Under the pieces are notes generated by a model. The model was not told the DNA's origin. It saw nothing but the letters and a program-made list of their open reading frames with translations, and ran no database searches. From Burkholderiales bacterium (GTDB lineage Bacteria > Pseudomonadota > Gammaproteobacteria > Burkholderiales > Burkholderiaceae_C), in assembly GCA_947453585.1 (NCBI GenBank), contig CANGHQ010000120.1:1-6117 (forward strand): DNA of 6,117 nt, read 5' to 3'. The translations under genes and the position numbers were made by a program. This document shows, in pieces, positions 5,406-6,117 of the stretch (the first letter of the stretch is position 1; each line of letters opens with the position of its first letter).

Positions 5406-6046
5406 AGCAAATCACGTTTTTTCTGGACTTTATTTCGCCTTACGCCTATCTGGCTTTTAAGGCGCTGCCCCAGGCGCTGGAAGGTCTGAGTTACGGCGTG
5501 CGCTACCAGCCGGTGTTTCTGGGCGGGCTGCTCAAGGCCAAGCAACAAATGGGACCCGCCGAGATTCCGATGAAGCGCGAATGGGTCTACCGTCAATCCC
5601 AGTGGCTGGCGCAGGCCCAAGGCGTGCGGCTGGATTTACCCGCCGCCCATCCCTTTAACCCACTGGGCTTGCTGCGCCTGGCCGTGGCCAGCGACCCGCA
5701 AGGCAACCCGAACCGCTATGTCTGCGAAACCCTGTTTCGCCATGTGTGGGAAGGCGGCCAAGACGCCGCCGACGCCCAGCGCCTGCAAGCCCTCACTACT
5801 GAGTTGGCACCCGCGCGCGACCCCAATAGCGACGAGGCGCGCGACCAACTCAAGGCCCATACCGATGACGCTATCGCCCAGGGTGTGTTTGGCGTGCCGA
5901 GTTACGCCGTGGACGGCCAGGTGTTCTGGGGCTTGGATTCGCTGCCCATGTTGCGCAGCTGTGTGGCTGGCGATGCCTGGTTCAGCGGCCCGCAGTGGGA
6001 CGCAGCGGCGCAACTGCCCTCGGGCATTCCTGCCCGCAAGGCCTGA
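5402..6046 (+). CDS. 2-hydroxychromene-2-carboxylate isomerase-like protein (DsbA fold, kappa GST-like)
   Basis: A 214-residue protein of the DSBA-like thioredoxin family. Characterised members (NahD type) isomerise 2-hydroxychromene-2-carboxylate with glutathione; relatives are kappa-class glutathione transferases. The N-terminus ITFFLDFISPYAYLAFKAL places S12 where NahD-type enzymes have their active-site serine, instead of the CxxC of true DsbA. The cis-proline loop is GVFGVPSY (P166), followed by VDGQVFWGLDSLPML, also typical. NPLGLLRLAVA and ETLFRHVWEGG are conserved helical blocks. There is no signal peptide, so it is cytoplasmic. The overlap ATGA with the DUF1289 gene implies coupled translation. 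No aromatic-degradation genes are nearby, so the naphthalene-pathway substrate is unlikely and the real role is probably an uncharacterised glutathione-dependent reaction. Confidence 0.88.
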   Translation: MKQITFFLDFISPYAYLAFKALPQALEGLSYGVRYQPVFLGGLLKAKQQMGPAEIPMKREWVYRQSQWLAQAQGVRLDLPAAHPFNPLGLLRLAVASDPQGNPNRYVCETLFRHVWEGGQDAADAQRLQALTTELAPARDPNSDEARDQLKAHTDDAIAQGVFGVPSYAVDGQVFWGLDSLPMLRSCVAGDAWFSGPQWDAAAQLPSGIPARKA

Positions 6047-6074
6047 GCCGCTGCGGACGACACGTTTTTTCAAT

Positions 6075-6117
6075 ATGAACATTTCTACCTGGTGGCTGTT
6101 TTTCGGCATGACCTTTG
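6075..6117 (+). CDS. Start of a gene cut by the window edge, possibly a LysE/RhtB-family exporter
   Basis: From ATG 6075 the frame is open to the end and reads MNISTWWLFFGMTF, 14 residues. The hydrophobic N-terminus with TWWLF resembles the first membrane helix of LysE/RhtB amino-acid exporters, which in the family is followed by a TPGPN motif that would lie just outside the window. No clear ribosome binding site is visible. With so few residues it could be any membrane protein, or a chance frame. Confidence 0.4.
   Translation, partial: MNISTWWLFFGMTF

Noticed and set aside
6047..6070. A possible terminator after the isomerase-like gene (CCG-CTG-CGG, then TTTTTT at 6065-6070).
   Set aside because: The stem is only 3 base pairs and is separated from the T-run by 8 bases; too weak to call.

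Overview
The window is a dense, GC-rich, all-plus-strand bacterial chromosome segment. Gene content, protein style and gene order suggest a betaproteobacterium, most likely Burkholderiales/Comamonadaceae. That placement is inference from recognisable proteins, not from a marker gene. The core is part of a leucine/isovalerate (liu/mcc) catabolic cluster: the 3' end of the carboxyltransferase (beta) subunit of 3-methylcrotonyl-CoA carboxylase, the complete biotin-carrying alpha subunit, and the complete hydroxymethylglutaryl-CoA lyase that ends the pathway with acetyl-CoA and acetoacetate.

Layout. 1-293: mccB 3' end. 274-334: a good sigma-70-like promoter overlapped by an inverted repeat, then a strong ribosome binding site. 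335-1020: a complete vapBC toxin-antitoxin pair whose genes overlap by 4 bases. 1033-1104: a 23-codon frame that looks like the relic of a DinB-family gene. 1136-3172: mccA. 3208-4128: a GhrA-like 2-hydroxyacid dehydrogenase. 4205-5116: mvaB/liuE. 5106-5405: a four-cysteine DUF1289 protein overlapping mvaB by 11 bases. 5402-6046: a DsbA-fold 2-hydroxychromene-2-carboxylate isomerase-like protein overlapping the previous gene by 4 bases. 6075-end: the first codons of another gene, possibly a LysE/RhtB-family exporter. No stretch above 300 bases lacks a gene; the longest non-coding parts are 1021-1135, 4129-4204 and 3173-3207.

How it works together. MccB and MccA form one biotin-dependent enzyme that makes 3-methylglutaconyl-CoA. 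A hydratase (LiuC/AUH type) must convert this to HMG-CoA, which MvaB cleaves. No hydratase gene lies in the window, although the space between mccB and mccA is a common place for one. That space holds vapBC and an apparent gene relic instead, so the most interesting point is a self-regulated toxin-antitoxin module sitting inside a catabolic operon with no visible terminator before mccA. The rest is ordinary metabolic DNA. I found no RNA genes, CRISPR array, insertion sequence or clearly new system.
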